Assembly: GCF_020164435.1 (NCBI RefSeq)
Contig: NZ_JAIUDQ010000001.1
Span: 62,001 to 126,000 of the forward strand
Length of the DNA: 64,000 nt
Direction: 5' to 3'
From: Phyllobacterium lublinensis
GTDB lineage: Bacteria > Pseudomonadota > Alphaproteobacteria > Rhizobiales > Rhizobiaceae
The first letter of the stretch is position 1; every line of letters begins with the position of its first letter. Below, one piece after another: positions 47,015 to 55,166 of this stretch. A model generated the notes under the pieces. That model was not told the origin of the DNA. It ran no database searches and worked only from the letters and a program-made list of their open reading frames with translations. The position numbers were made by a program, and so were the translations under genes.

Positions 47015-47974
47015 TCAGCCTGCGGCGCCGCGACGCGCCTCGCGACCGCCTCGCCGGCGGCCGCCTCCAGCAGCGTCTGCTGGCACGGACACTGGTGCCA
47101 CTCCTGCCGCTGCCGACTGGTGGTCGCGATACTTCTTGATCCAGTAGGTGCAATTGGCATCGGTGCCGTTCAGGACGTTGGCGGCATGAACCGCTTCCAT
47201 CTCCTGAGGACGGCAGGGGTTCATGATGGCGGACGTCATGCCGGCACCAATCACCATTGGAATAAATCCGGCATTGATGCCGTGCCGGTGCGGCAAGCCG
47301 AAGGAGATGTTGGACAGTCCGCAGGTCGTATTGACCTTCAACTCTTCGCGCAGGCGGCGCAGCAGTGCAAAGACCTGACGTCCCGCATCTCCCAGCGCAC
47401 CAATTGGCATGACCAGCGGATCAACGACAATGTCATGGGATGGAATGCCGAAATCGGCGGCACGCTCCACGATTTTCTTTGCGACGGCAAAGCGAACGTC
47501 CGGGTCCATGGAGATGCCGGTTTCGTCGTTCGAGATGGCAACGACAGGCACATTGTATTTCTTGATCAGCGGCAGAATGGCTTCGAGCTTTTCTTCTTCG
47601 CCCGTGACCGAATTGACGAGAGGACGCCCCTTTGCAACCTTGAGCGCGGCCTCGATGGCGGCTGTAACCGAACTGTCGATCGACAGGGGAACATCGACCA
47701 GATTCTGCACGATTTCCAGCGTCTGGACCAAAAGACCGGGCTCTGTTGCGTTCGGGTCGACTGCCGTTACACCTGCATTGACATCCAGCATGGTCGCGCC
47801 GGCCGCGACCTGCTCCAACGCGTCCTTGATAACCGTGTCGAAATTGCCTTCGATCATCTCCGCTGCGAGCTTCTTGCGGCCAGTCGGATTGATTCTCTCG
47901 CCGATGACGCAGAACGGCTGGTCAAATCCGATGATGATTTCTTTGGTCGCCGAGGCAACGATCGTGCGGGTCAT
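47015..47974 (-). CDS. MtrH/AcsE-like methyltetrahydrofolate:corrinoid methyltransferase (DHPS fold)
   Basis: A 319-residue TIM-barrel of the dihydropteroate-synthase-like methyltransferase family: MLDVNAGVTAVDP, VPLSIDSSV, NSVTGEEEKLEAILPL, and CGLSNISFGLP, whose Asn is the pterin-protonating residue of AcsE/MetH-type enzymes. It should move methyl groups between a corrinoid protein and tetrahydrofolate. The last 20 residues are Arg/Gly-rich (GGGRRRGGREARRGAAG), outside the fold. It lies 10 bases after the MetF-like gene in the same operon. Confidence 0.9.
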   Translation of the reverse strand: MTRTIVASATKEIIIGFDQPFCVIGERINPTGRKKLAAEMIEGNFDTVIKDALEQVAAGATMLDVNAGVTAVDPNATEPGLLVQTLEIVQNLVDVPLSIDSSVTAAIEAALKVAKGRPLVNSVTGEEEKLEAILPLIKKYNVPVVAISNDETGISMDPDVRFAVAKKIVERAADFGIPSHDIVVDPLVMPIGALGDAGRQVFALLRRLREELKVNTTCGLSNISFGLPHRHGINAGFIPMVIGAGMTSAIMNPCRPQEMEAVHAANVLNGTDANCTYWIKKYRDHQSAAAGVAPVSVPADAAGGGRRRGGREARRGAAG

Positions 47975-47984
47975 GCAGGGAACC

Positions 47985-48893
47985 TCAGTTTGCGATTGCG
48001 TTTACAGAAGTGTATTGCGCGTTGTTTACGTTCCAGGAGCCACGCTCGACAAGCCACTCGGACGTCTTTTTGAGGCCGCCGAACGGGAAAAGGTGAACCT
48101 GCTTGATCGCGGAAGCCGGATTGGCAATCACATGCTGCTCGATCGGTCCGACCACGCCTTCCGGAGAATGGCTGGTGGCGAGTGCGGTCAGCGAGAGAGC
48201 GTTCTTCTTCAAGAAGCTGATTGAATTTCCGACGCCGCACATGGCAGCATATTTGATCAATGTGGTAATCTTGGCCGGTCCAGCCACGCCGAGATGAACC
48301 GGCAGATCGACGCCGTGCTCGCGCAGCGATTCCGAGTAGCGGATGAAGCGATCGGCATCGAAGCCGAACTGGGTGACAACGCGTAGCCGGGCGCCGGTGC
48401 GCTCGCCAAAATTTTTCTTCAGGCGCAATGCTTCGATTGCAACAGCTTCAGAAAATTCAGGGCTGCCTTCAGGGTGTCCAGCAACGCCCATTTCAGTGAT
48501 GCCATATTTGTCGAAGAGGCCCGTCTCCAGGACTTCCATTGTCGACGAAAAGTCGCCTGCCTGACGCTCCAGACCACCGCCAATGACGAGAACATCGGTG
48601 ACGCCAGCTTCTTCGGCAGCGCGGCGGATGCGGGTTTCGAGGGCGGATCTGGTGGACAGACGGCGTGATGCAAAGTGAGGGACCGGCTTGTAGCCAAGGT
48701 CATGAACGCGCTTCGCCGCAGAGGTCAGCGTATCCAGACTGTCGGTGCCCATATCGGTAATGTAAACCCGGGTACCGGCCGGGAACAGACCAGGCAAGTC
48801 CTGCGATTCAATAGCCTGGCGTGCCGCCACTTCTATGGATGCTGCGATCTTTGTCATTGGCTTCGCTCTCAATTCATGAATTGTCATGTCCAC
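47985..48893 (-). CDS. MetF-like methylenetetrahydrofolate reductase
   Basis: A 302-residue TIM-barrel protein resembling MetF (IEVAARQ ... VYITDMGTDSLDTLTSAAKRVHDLG; DVLVIGGGLE; FGFDADRFIRY). It is divergent from the housekeeping MetF and probably oxidises methyl-THF to methylene-THF in this pathway, the reverse of biosynthesis. Its start overlaps the upstream small gene by 20 bases; ATG 48893, 48887 and a later Met are alternatives. No MetV-type zinc cysteines are seen nearby. Confidence 0.83.
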   Translation of the reverse strand: MDMTIHELRAKPMTKIAASIEVAARQAIESQDLPGLFPAGTRVYITDMGTDSLDTLTSAAKRVHDLGYKPVPHFASRRLSTRSALETRIRRAAEEAGVTDVLVIGGGLERQAGDFSSTMEVLETGLFDKYGITEMGVAGHPEGSPEFSEAVAIEALRLKKNFGERTGARLRVVTQFGFDADRFIRYSESLREHGVDLPVHLGVAGPAKITTLIKYAAMCGVGNSISFLKKNALSLTALATSHSPEGVVGPIEQHVIANPASAIKQVHLFPFGGLKKTSEWLVERGSWNVNNAQYTSVNAIAN

Positions 48894-49176
48894 CTGCCTT
48901 TACAAGCGCCACAAGGCGTTCCCGATTATATTCATTGTCAATTCGTGCGAGGGCTGCATCAGCCTCGGTATCCAGATCGTCACTCACGGGCACCGGAGTG
49001 CCGCGGCGCCATTCCGCCAGATAGGCATCGGAATCCTTGGCGCCTATACGCATCGCACACATGTCGATGGCCTCGGTAAAGCGAAGGGGAAGCTCGCGCT
49101 TCGCTGCCTGACGTCCCTTCTTGACGGTCACTTGAGCAGGAATGTCCCGCCAATAAACGACAATGAGATCAGCCAT
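48874..49176 (-). CDS. Small conserved protein, 'virulence factor' family (PF13769-like)
   Basis: A 100-residue soluble protein beginning ADLIVVYWRDIPAQVTVKKG, matching the small alphaproteobacterial 'virulence factor' family as I remember it. ATG 49176 has GGAGG nine bases before it; an ATG at 49185 directly abuts that site and is unlikely. It overlaps the MetF-like gene and heads the operon, so it is probably a partner of that enzyme. It has one cysteine and so is not a MetV-like zinc protein. Confidence 0.75.
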   Translation of the reverse strand: MADLIVVYWRDIPAQVTVKKGRQAAKRELPLRFTEAIDMCAMRIGAKDSDAYLAEWRRGTPVPVSDDLDTEADAALARIDNEYNRERLVALVKAGGHDNS

Positions 49177-49394
49177 GCAATTCATCCTCCGATGAGGACC
49201 GTTTTGCCGGAATCTCAGGGTTTAAGCTTGCTGTCTCACGACGCGCGCGCACTCAAATGCGACGTGCTTCAATACTGTGCAGTCGCGAGCCCAGCCGCGC
49301 GAAAGCATCCAGTAACACGTTGATTTGTGCGTAATCCTTGCGATAAGCCCATGCCCGCCTCCGCTGCGGGTGCTGGTGCTTTTGCGACAGCCGT

Positions 49395-50066
49395 CTAGAA
49401 CGGCCAAAAACTTGCGGCGTATGTAACAGCGCTTGCCGCGATGAAGGCAAAGCCAAAGACAATGCTGATGGAGATCACGCCGAGAACGAGCCCGCCGAAC
49501 ATCAGTCTGCCGTCGCGCTCGCAAAGGGCTATGCCAATGATTGCCGTCGCGAGTGCCGGCAGCCAATTGGACAGCGGCATGGGCAGGACCACCGAGATAC
49601 CCAGTATGGTGGTAAACACGCCCAGCCATCGATCACCCTGCTTGCGGCCAAATGGCCAGTTGCGGGGCCGGATGAACCGCTCCAGCCATTGCAGCCAGGG
49701 GACGACCTTGTTCGAGACGAGGCGAAACCGGTCGGGCGAGATGGATTTGGTCAACATGAAAGCCGGCAACCACACCGAATCCCGGCCCATCACCATTTGA
49801 ACCGACACCAGAACCAACGGAATTCCGGTCACGACGCCGGTGCCTGGTGGCAGGGGAAGCAAATTCAATATTGCAAAAAATGTCAGCAGCGCAGCGAAAC
49901 TGCGGTCGGTGAAAGCGTCTTCAAGCTCGGCAAATGTCACCGGTTCCGTCGCCGTTGATGCCAGATCCTCGAAGACCTGAGAAAGCGGACGCGGGTCGTT
50001 GTCTGCTGTCAATTGCACCAATGCTCGGTCCGGCTTCATATCGTGATCTGTGTCTATGGCGGCCAT
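49395..50066 (-). CDS. ExoD-like membrane protein
   Basis: A protein of about 223 residues of the ExoD family: N-terminal soluble helix region (LSQVFEDLASTATEPVTFAELEDAFTDRSFAALLT), then about four hydrophobic spans with NLLPLPPGTGVVTGIPLVLVSVQMVMGRD. In Sinorhizobium ExoD affects exopolysaccharide and alkali tolerance. Start uncertain: the frame opens at 50117, with Met at 50096 and 50066; I use 50066 on usual family length. Confidence 0.85.
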   Translation of the reverse strand: MAAIDTDHDMKPDRALVQLTADNDPRPLSQVFEDLASTATEPVTFAELEDAFTDRSFAALLTFFAILNLLPLPPGTGVVTGIPLVLVSVQMVMGRDSVWLPAFMLTKSISPDRFRLVSNKVVPWLQWLERFIRPRNWPFGRKQGDRWLGVFTTILGISVVLPMPLSNWLPALATAIIGIALCERDGRLMFGGLVLGVISISIVFGFAFIAASAVTYAASFWPF

Positions 50067-50135
50067 ATTCTCGTCTTTGTTCGAAGTTTGACGCATATGG
50101 AGCGACAATAGTGACATTGCAATGACGAAAGCGAA

Positions 50136-50714
50136 TCAGCGCTTCAATTCAAGAATATCAAGAAGCGATTCTTGAGCAGGCGCGGGAAACTCGATTCGGA
50201 ATTCATTTTTGCCGGTCCGATAGGCATAGCCGACCTGATCCGTGTCCGTGCCGGCGCTATAGGATTTTGGTTTCTCGCCTGCAACGTAGCCTGTGCCGAG
50301 ATAGGTGAGACGCTTGTCGCTATCGGTGTAAAAACGCCCCTTGGTGCGTTGCGACCCACTTGTCTTTTCCAGCACCCAACCCGAGCCGTCGTCGGTCACC
50401 CGGCATTTGAACCAATCGTAAACAACCAGTGGTGGTTTGTTGCCGAGTTTGGTTGTCCGGCACTGCCAGTCGCCGACCATATCGAAGCCCTCACTGAACG
50501 CCAGATCAGGCTTGGCCAAGGCAGCGTCCAGTTGCTCCACATCCATTGCACCGCCGCCTTTGCGCGCCTCGGCGATGGCAGTGCTTCTGGTTGCCTCATA
50601 TTTGTCGAGCCGAGCCTGATCGGCCTTCGTGATGAACTTCGTAATTGCGCCGTCGGCATGGGCGAAACTGATGCTGGCAAGGCACGCGAGCGTTGCAATG
50701 GCGGTACGAAACAT
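50136..50714 (-). CDS. DUF4893 secreted protein
   Basis: A 192-residue protein with a clear signal peptide (first 20 residues, ending ISFAHA). The mature part has the DUF4893 pattern (ITKFITKADQARLDKYEATR, CRTTKLG, YDWFKCRV, LGTGYV). Four regular DUF4893-like landmarks and no catalytic motif are visible. Probably periplasmic, function unknown. Confidence 0.85.
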   Translation of the reverse strand: MFRTAIATLACLASISFAHADGAITKFITKADQARLDKYEATRSTAIAEARKGGGAMDVEQLDAALAKPDLAFSEGFDMVGDWQCRTTKLGNKPPLVVYDWFKCRVTDDGSGWVLEKTSGSQRTKGRFYTDSDKRLTYLGTGYVAGEKPKSYSAGTDTDQVGYAYRTGKNEFRIEFPAPAQESLLDILELKR

Positions 50715-50812
50715 CGTTGGGCGACTCCTGTGGATGGATTTGTTGCGGCAGTGGAGGAGAAAACCGGTGACTTTATGACGCTCGGGAAGGAAACCGAGCA
50801 GACAGAATTGCG

Positions 50813-51436
50813 CTAACGCGTTGCCGCCAATGTCAGGGCAGGGATGAGATCGCCATAACCTGTCATGCGCCGCTCGTAGGCGAGGCCGAGGAAAGCCGCT
50901 GACTGTTCAGCTTTTGCGCTCAATTCAGGGTCGTCAGTCTGTGCAAGGTAGACCATTTTCTTGTAGTTGCCGAAGTACATGTCGCGCAATTCGGGATGGC
51001 GGTCCAGCCCCAGCGGCTTGACGAGGAAGGCCTCGAAATGGCGTGCCAGAAAATCCGTCATGAAGAACGACGTCATGTCGTCGTCCCACTGCGAGGCGAA
51101 GAGTTCGTTTCCTGCGTAAAAGGAGAAGCAGTGCGGACCGGCTATACGGTTGACGCCATGTTTCTCACAAACGCGATCAAGCATTCCACCTGTGCCGCAA
51201 TCGGCATAGCCGACAAAAATGTGAGCAATGCCTTCGGATTTGGCCTTGATGATCGCACGATCCACTGACGGTGCTATCTTGTCCGGATAGTGGTGGTAGA
51301 TGGCCGGCAGGCATTTCAGCTCGATGTGGTTCAAGCCAAACCGTTCGCGGATCGCCAGGATTTCCCGCGCGATCATTCCGCAGGCTATCACCCGCACGGT
51401 TTCTATTGATTTCATTGACTTTTGGCTAACATTCAT
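50813..51436 (-). CDS. DUF1638 protein linked to corrinoid methyltransferases
   Basis: A protein of about 207 residues (start ATG 51436 or 51415; neither has a good ribosome-binding site, and the frame is open further upstream without support). The core begins VRVIACGMIAREILAIRERFGL, with ELKCLPAIYHHYPDKI, GYADCGTGGMLDRVCEKHG and AGPHCFSFY, matching DUF1638. This family regularly lies next to MttB-type methyltransferases and their corrinoid proteins, as here. It has four conserved cysteines suited to metal binding. Role unknown. Confidence 0.87.
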   Translation of the reverse strand: MNVSQKSMKSIETVRVIACGMIAREILAIRERFGLNHIELKCLPAIYHHYPDKIAPSVDRAIIKAKSEGIAHIFVGYADCGTGGMLDRVCEKHGVNRIAGPHCFSFYAGNELFASQWDDDMTSFFMTDFLARHFEAFLVKPLGLDRHPELRDMYFGNYKKMVYLAQTDDPELSAKAEQSAAFLGLAYERRMTGYGDLIPALTLAATR

Positions 51437-51506
51437 GGAACTGATTTTGCTCCATCGCGTTATGCGAGCGTTGGATTTAATTTTAGCAGAACGGGAGACA
51501 CAGTCC

Positions 51507-51662
51507 ATGAAACTATCACACATCGTTCCAATTGCTGCTGTACTTGCTGTTGTGGCTCTCGCAGGCTGCGCAAACACCATTCGCGGTATGGGAGCGGACG
51601 CTGCCAATACGGTCAATGCTACCCAGAATGCTGGCCAGAGGGTTGCAAGGTCCGCCAACTGA
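51507..51662 (+). CDS. Entericidin-like small lipoprotein
   Basis: A 51-residue protein starting after GGGAGACACAGTCC, with a lipoprotein signal and lipobox LAGC at about residue 21, then NTIRGMGADAANTVNATQNAG, the entericidin A/B pattern. It would be lipidated and held in the envelope. It lies on the plus strand between DUF1638 and the corrinoid protein, interrupting their colinearity. Confidence 0.85.
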   Translation: MKLSHIVPIAAVLAVVALAGCANTIRGMGADAANTVNATQNAGQRVARSAN

Positions 51663-51692
51663 TCCCTGTGCGATCAATATCCATTCTGTTGA

Positions 51693-51724
51693 CAAACGGC
51701 CGCATCCTGATGCGGCCGTTTGTG
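51693..51724. terminator. Perfect palindromic hairpin between entericidin gene and corrinoid-protein gene
   Basis: ACAAACGGCCGCATC and GATGCGGCCGTTTGT flank two loop bases, giving a 15-base-pair perfect stem. It sits between two convergent genes and can serve both. Confidence 0.8.
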
Positions 51725-51729
51725 GATTA

Positions 51730-52428
51730 TCAAGCGCCTGAAAGTTGGTTGTGCTTGCGCTTCATATAGGCCTTGGCTGTCTCGACTGCCACTGCGGCAT
51801 CACGGCAATAAGCGTCGGCACCAACGGCCTTGCCGAACTCCTCGTTCAACGGCGCGCCGCCGACGAGGACAACATATTCGTCGCGAATGCCCTTTTCCTT
51901 CATCGTGTCGATGACGACTTTCATATAGGGCATCGTCGTCGTCAGCAGCGCCGACATTCCAAGAATATCGGGTTTGTGTTCGTCGATGGCGGCGAGATAG
52001 TTTTCGACCGGATTGTTGATCCCAAGATCAATGACGTCGAAGCCGGCACCTTCCATCATCATGCCAACGAGGTTCTTGCCGATATCATGGATATCGCCCT
52101 TGACCGTCCCGATGACGAGCTTGCCCTGCTTGGGTGCGCCCGTCGCCGCAAGGAGAGGGCGCAGAATGAACATGCCGGCCTTCATGGCATTGGCCGAAAG
52201 CAGCACTTCGGGCACGAAAAGAATTCCGTCGCGGAAATCTTCGCCGACAATGCGCATCCCTTCGACCAGCGCTTCGGTAAGAACCTTGTAGGGCACCCAG
52301 CCGCGCTCAAGCAGAATGCGGGTGCCTTCCTCGATCTCTTCCTTCAGACCATCATAAAGGTCATCATGCATTTGCTCGACGAGTTCATCGTCCGAAAGCT
52401 CCGAAAGAATGATTTCATCATCGGCCAT
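51730..52428 (-). CDS. Cobalamin-binding corrinoid protein, MtbC/MtgC-like
   Basis: A 232-residue methyltransferase cognate corrinoid protein. An N-terminal four-helix cap (about 1-90; VPEVLLSANAMKAGM) precedes the B12-binding Rossmann domain with D112-x-H114-x2-G117 (GTVKGDIHDIGKN), where H114 is the lower cobalt ligand, and GGAPLNEEFGKAVGADAY at the end. It shuttles a methyl group from MttB-type enzymes to the MtrH-like enzyme. ATG 52428 has AAGGAAG seven bases upstream; the frame is open to 52446. It is divergent from MttB-1. Confidence 0.94.
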   Translation of the reverse strand: MADDEIILSELSDDELVEQMHDDLYDGLKEEIEEGTRILLERGWVPYKVLTEALVEGMRIVGEDFRDGILFVPEVLLSANAMKAGMFILRPLLAATGAPKQGKLVIGTVKGDIHDIGKNLVGMMMEGAGFDVIDLGINNPVENYLAAIDEHKPDILGMSALLTTTMPYMKVVIDTMKEKGIRDEYVVLVGGAPLNEEFGKAVGADAYCRDAAVAVETAKAYMKRKHNQLSGA

Positions 52429-52673
52429 GGCTATGCTTCCTTTCAAGCGTTATGCACAGGTCACCTAACATAACTGGCATTCGTTTAACATATCGGGCAA
52501 GTTGCTGAAAACGCATTGCTTAAATGCGACCTTGTGAATGACGAAAACGACCGGATGTTTGTCTCCGATGCGCCATTGCGTGCCGCACACGGAAACGCCC
52601 TCGCGGGTGTCGCGGTTAGGATTTGGTTTGATCAGAATAAGTCTGCGCTTGCGTAGCGTTAGGAGAGAAAAAA

Positions 52674-54260
52674 ATGATTGAGGAAACACCGGTCGATGCT
52701 CCCGCGGATGCGGAGACAAGCAGTGGGCGCCGCGGACGCGGTGCGGGTGCAGGTGCCGCAGCCCGGCGCGCCGCCCGGTCTGGTGGTGGCCCCGGAAAGT
52801 CACTCACCTACATCACACGCAAGATTCGCACCTACGAAGTGCTGGACGAAGAAGGCCTGGCGCTCATCGAAGCCAATGCCGACACGGTATTGGAAGAGAT
52901 CGGTATCGAATTCCGAGACGATGCCGAAGCTTTGGCCCTTTGGAAAGAGGCCGGTGCCGATGTCAAAGGGGAAAGGGTTCATTTCCCCAAGGGACTTCCA
53001 CGTTCCCTGCTGAAGACGGCACCTTCAATCTACACGCAACACGCCCGCAATCCGGAACGATCAGTTCAGATTGGTGGCGACGCGACCGTGTTTGCACCCG
53101 TATATGGCCCGCCTTTCGTGCGGGATCTCGACGGCAACCGCCGTTATGCGACGATCGAAGACTTCAATAACTTCGTCAAACTTGCCTATATGGCACCGTC
53201 GATTCATCATTCGGGCGGGACGGTGTGCGAACCGGTTGACGTGCCGGTCAACAAGCGCCACCTGGACATGGTCTATGCCCACATCAAATATTCCGACAAG
53301 CCATTCATGGGTTCAGTCACTGCGCCAGAGCGTGCCGAAGATACCATCTCGATGTGCAAGCTCGTCTTCGGCGAACATTTTCTCGATCAGAACACGGTCT
53401 TGACCAGCCTGATCAATGCGAACTCGCCGATGGTTTTCGATGAAACCATGGTGGGGGCCTTGAAGGTCTACGCGCGCAACAACCAAGCGTGCATCGTTAC
53501 GCCATTCATTCTCGCCGGTGCCATGAGCCCGGTGACGGTGGCGGGAACATTGACCCAGGTTCTTGCCGAGGTGCTTGCTGGCGCGTCGTTCACGCAGTTG
53601 ATCCGCCCAGGAGCCCCGGTCATTTTCGGTACGTTTGCATCGTCCATTTCGATGCAGTCGGGCGCGCCGACGTTCGGTACGCCAGAGCCGTCGCTTGTTT
53701 CCTATGGCGCGGCACAATTGGCGCGCCGGCTCGGCTTGCCCTTCCGTACCGGTGGTTCACTCTGTGCATCCAAAGTATCGGATGCCCAGGCTGCCTATGA
53801 GAGCGCCAACACACTCAACTCGACACTTCTTGCCGGTACGAACTTCGTGCTGCATTCGGCCGGATGGCTCGAAGGTGGCCTGGTCTCGTCCTATGAAAAA
53901 TTCATGATGGATATCGATCAGCTCGGCATGGCGCAGAAGCTTGCGGCTGGTGTCGATCTTTCGGAGAACGGCCAGGCCATGGACGCCATCCGGCAGGTCG
54001 GACCCGGAAGCCATTATCTCGGTTGCGACCACACGCAGGCAAACTTCCAGACCGCGTTCTACCGTTCGAACATTGCAGACAACAATTCCTATGAGCAGTG
54101 GCTGGCGGAAGGCGAGAAGCGCGCGGACCAGCGGGCGAATGAACTTGCTCGTCGCTGGCTGGAAACCTATGAGGGGCCGTATCTGGATCCGGCAATCGAT
54201 GAATCATTGAAGGAATTCATCGCTAAGAAGAAAGCTTCGATGCCCGACGCCTTCACTTGA
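52674..54260 (+). CDS. MttB-superfamily quaternary-amine methyltransferase (paralogue 1, non-pyrrolysine)
   Basis: A 528-residue enzyme of the trimethylamine methyltransferase superfamily, core from about residue 43 (SLTYITRKIRTYEVLDEEG) with PSIYTQHARNPERSVQIGG and HSGGTVCEPVDVP. The frame has no internal TAG, so it lacks pyrrolysine, as in glycine-betaine methyltransferase MtgB. Residues 18-41 form an extra Arg/Gly/Ala-rich N-terminal segment. Start ATG follows GGAGAGAAAAAA. Divergent from its likely partner corrinoid gene, 245 bases apart, a shared control region. Confidence 0.93.
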   Translation: MIEETPVDAPADAETSSGRRGRGAGAGAAARRAARSGGGPGKSLTYITRKIRTYEVLDEEGLALIEANADTVLEEIGIEFRDDAEALALWKEAGADVKGERVHFPKGLPRSLLKTAPSIYTQHARNPERSVQIGGDATVFAPVYGPPFVRDLDGNRRYATIEDFNNFVKLAYMAPSIHHSGGTVCEPVDVPVNKRHLDMVYAHIKYSDKPFMGSVTAPERAEDTISMCKLVFGEHFLDQNTVLTSLINANSPMVFDETMVGALKVYARNNQACIVTPFILAGAMSPVTVAGTLTQVLAEVLAGASFTQLIRPGAPVIFGTFASSISMQSGAPTFGTPEPSLVSYGAAQLARRLGLPFRTGGSLCASKVSDAQAAYESANTLNSTLLAGTNFVLHSAGWLEGGLVSSYEKFMMDIDQLGMAQKLAAGVDLSENGQAMDAIRQVGPGSHYLGCDHTQANFQTAFYRSNIADNNSYEQWLAEGEKRADQRANELARRWLETYEGPYLDPAIDESLKEFIAKKKASMPDAFT

Positions 54261-54339
54261 AAGAAGCCCGAGGATGGCCGGGCTAAAGTGGCCAATCTGA
54301 TCCATAAGGAAGTCTGGGCCTCCGCGGTAAAGGGTTCAG

Positions 54340-55026
54340 ATGAGGGATGACGCTGCCGTAGGGATGCCCGATCAAATCGCCGCCGCGCTCGAGCCATATG
54401 GTCTGGTTCAGCGCGGCGGTTTTGTTTTCGATGAAGGAAACGCGTCTTCACTCTCGGCCCGAGGATTTCGAAGCGTTGTCCTGATCGGTCACCACGGATC
54501 ATCCATCTGGCCGCATTTCACAGGCTGGCGGCAGGACCATCCGGACGTGGTAGATCCGCTTGATCAATGGTCCAAGGATGTTCTGACTGCCGTGGCAGCC
54601 GAATTTGACGCAACGGCGGTGTTTCCCTCTGACCGGCCATATCTTCCGTTCCAGCAATGGGCGATCCGCGCCGAGAACTTGCGCCCTTCGCCCCTCGGAA
54701 TATTGATCCATCCACTGTACGGCCTTTGGCACGCCTATCGCGGTGCGCTGCTGTTTGATCGTGTGCTCGAATTTCCTCGCAACGGCCCGCAACCTCATCC
54801 CTGTGATGACTGCCAAGGCAAGCCGTGCCTCTCGAGGTGTCCGGTGCATGCTTTCAGCGATGGCGGATATGATGTCGTTCGCTGTCGTGGCCACCTTGCT
54901 TCTGACGAGGGGCAGGCTTGTCTGCATGGCGGTTGCCTGGCGCGCCTGGCGTGTCCTGTCGGACGCGAGCACAACTACAATGCGCCGCAGATGCGCTTCC
55001 ACATGGATGCGTTCGCCAAAGGCTAG
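54340..55026 (+). CDS. Double 4Fe-4S ferredoxin-like protein
   Basis: A 228-residue protein. The first 140 residues lack a recognised domain (VVLIGHHGSSIWPHF). The C-terminal part has C-x2-C-x4-C-x3-CP (CDDCQGKPCLSRCP) and then C-x11-C-x4-C-x4-CP, enough for two 4Fe-4S clusters. Directly downstream of MttB-1 with AAGGGTTCAG before the start. It could feed electrons to the RACE protein for cobalamin activation; alternatives are an epoxyqueuosine-reductase-like or unrelated redox protein. Confidence 0.75.
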   Translation: MRDDAAVGMPDQIAAALEPYGLVQRGGFVFDEGNASSLSARGFRSVVLIGHHGSSIWPHFTGWRQDHPDVVDPLDQWSKDVLTAVAAEFDATAVFPSDRPYLPFQQWAIRAENLRPSPLGILIHPLYGLWHAYRGALLFDRVLEFPRNGPQPHPCDDCQGKPCLSRCPVHAFSDGGYDVVRCRGHLASDEGQACLHGGCLARLACPVGREHNYNAPQMRFHMDAFAKG

Positions 55027-55086
55027 AGCTTATCTACGATATAATAATACACGTTATCTTTCAATAGCTTATCATGTATATCGTTG

Positions 55087-55125
55087 AAAAGATATATCTT
55101 TGCCTTGATAAAAGATATATCTTTG
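55087..55125. promoter_or_regulatory. Tandem palindromes, probable PadR operator
   Basis: Two exact copies of AAAAGATATATCTTTG (55087-55102 and 55110-55125), 23 bases apart start to start, each carrying the palindrome AAAGATATATCTTT. A partial third copy GAAAGATATAACT is at 55142. The stretch lies just before the PadR-like gene and is strongly AT-rich. Confidence 0.65.
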
Positions 55126-55166
55126 TATAGATATTGCTTATGAAAGATATAACTAGGAGACATTCC

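Noticed and set aside
51437..51658. N-terminal extension of the DUF1638 protein
   Set aside because: The extension runs antisense to the entericidin gene, which has its own ribosome-binding site and lipobox, and its residues do not match the family.
52674..54260. Pyrrolysine-dependent trimethylamine methyltransferase
   Set aside because: Neither MttB-type frame contains an in-frame TAG before its end, and no pyl genes are present, so these are non-pyrrolysine members.
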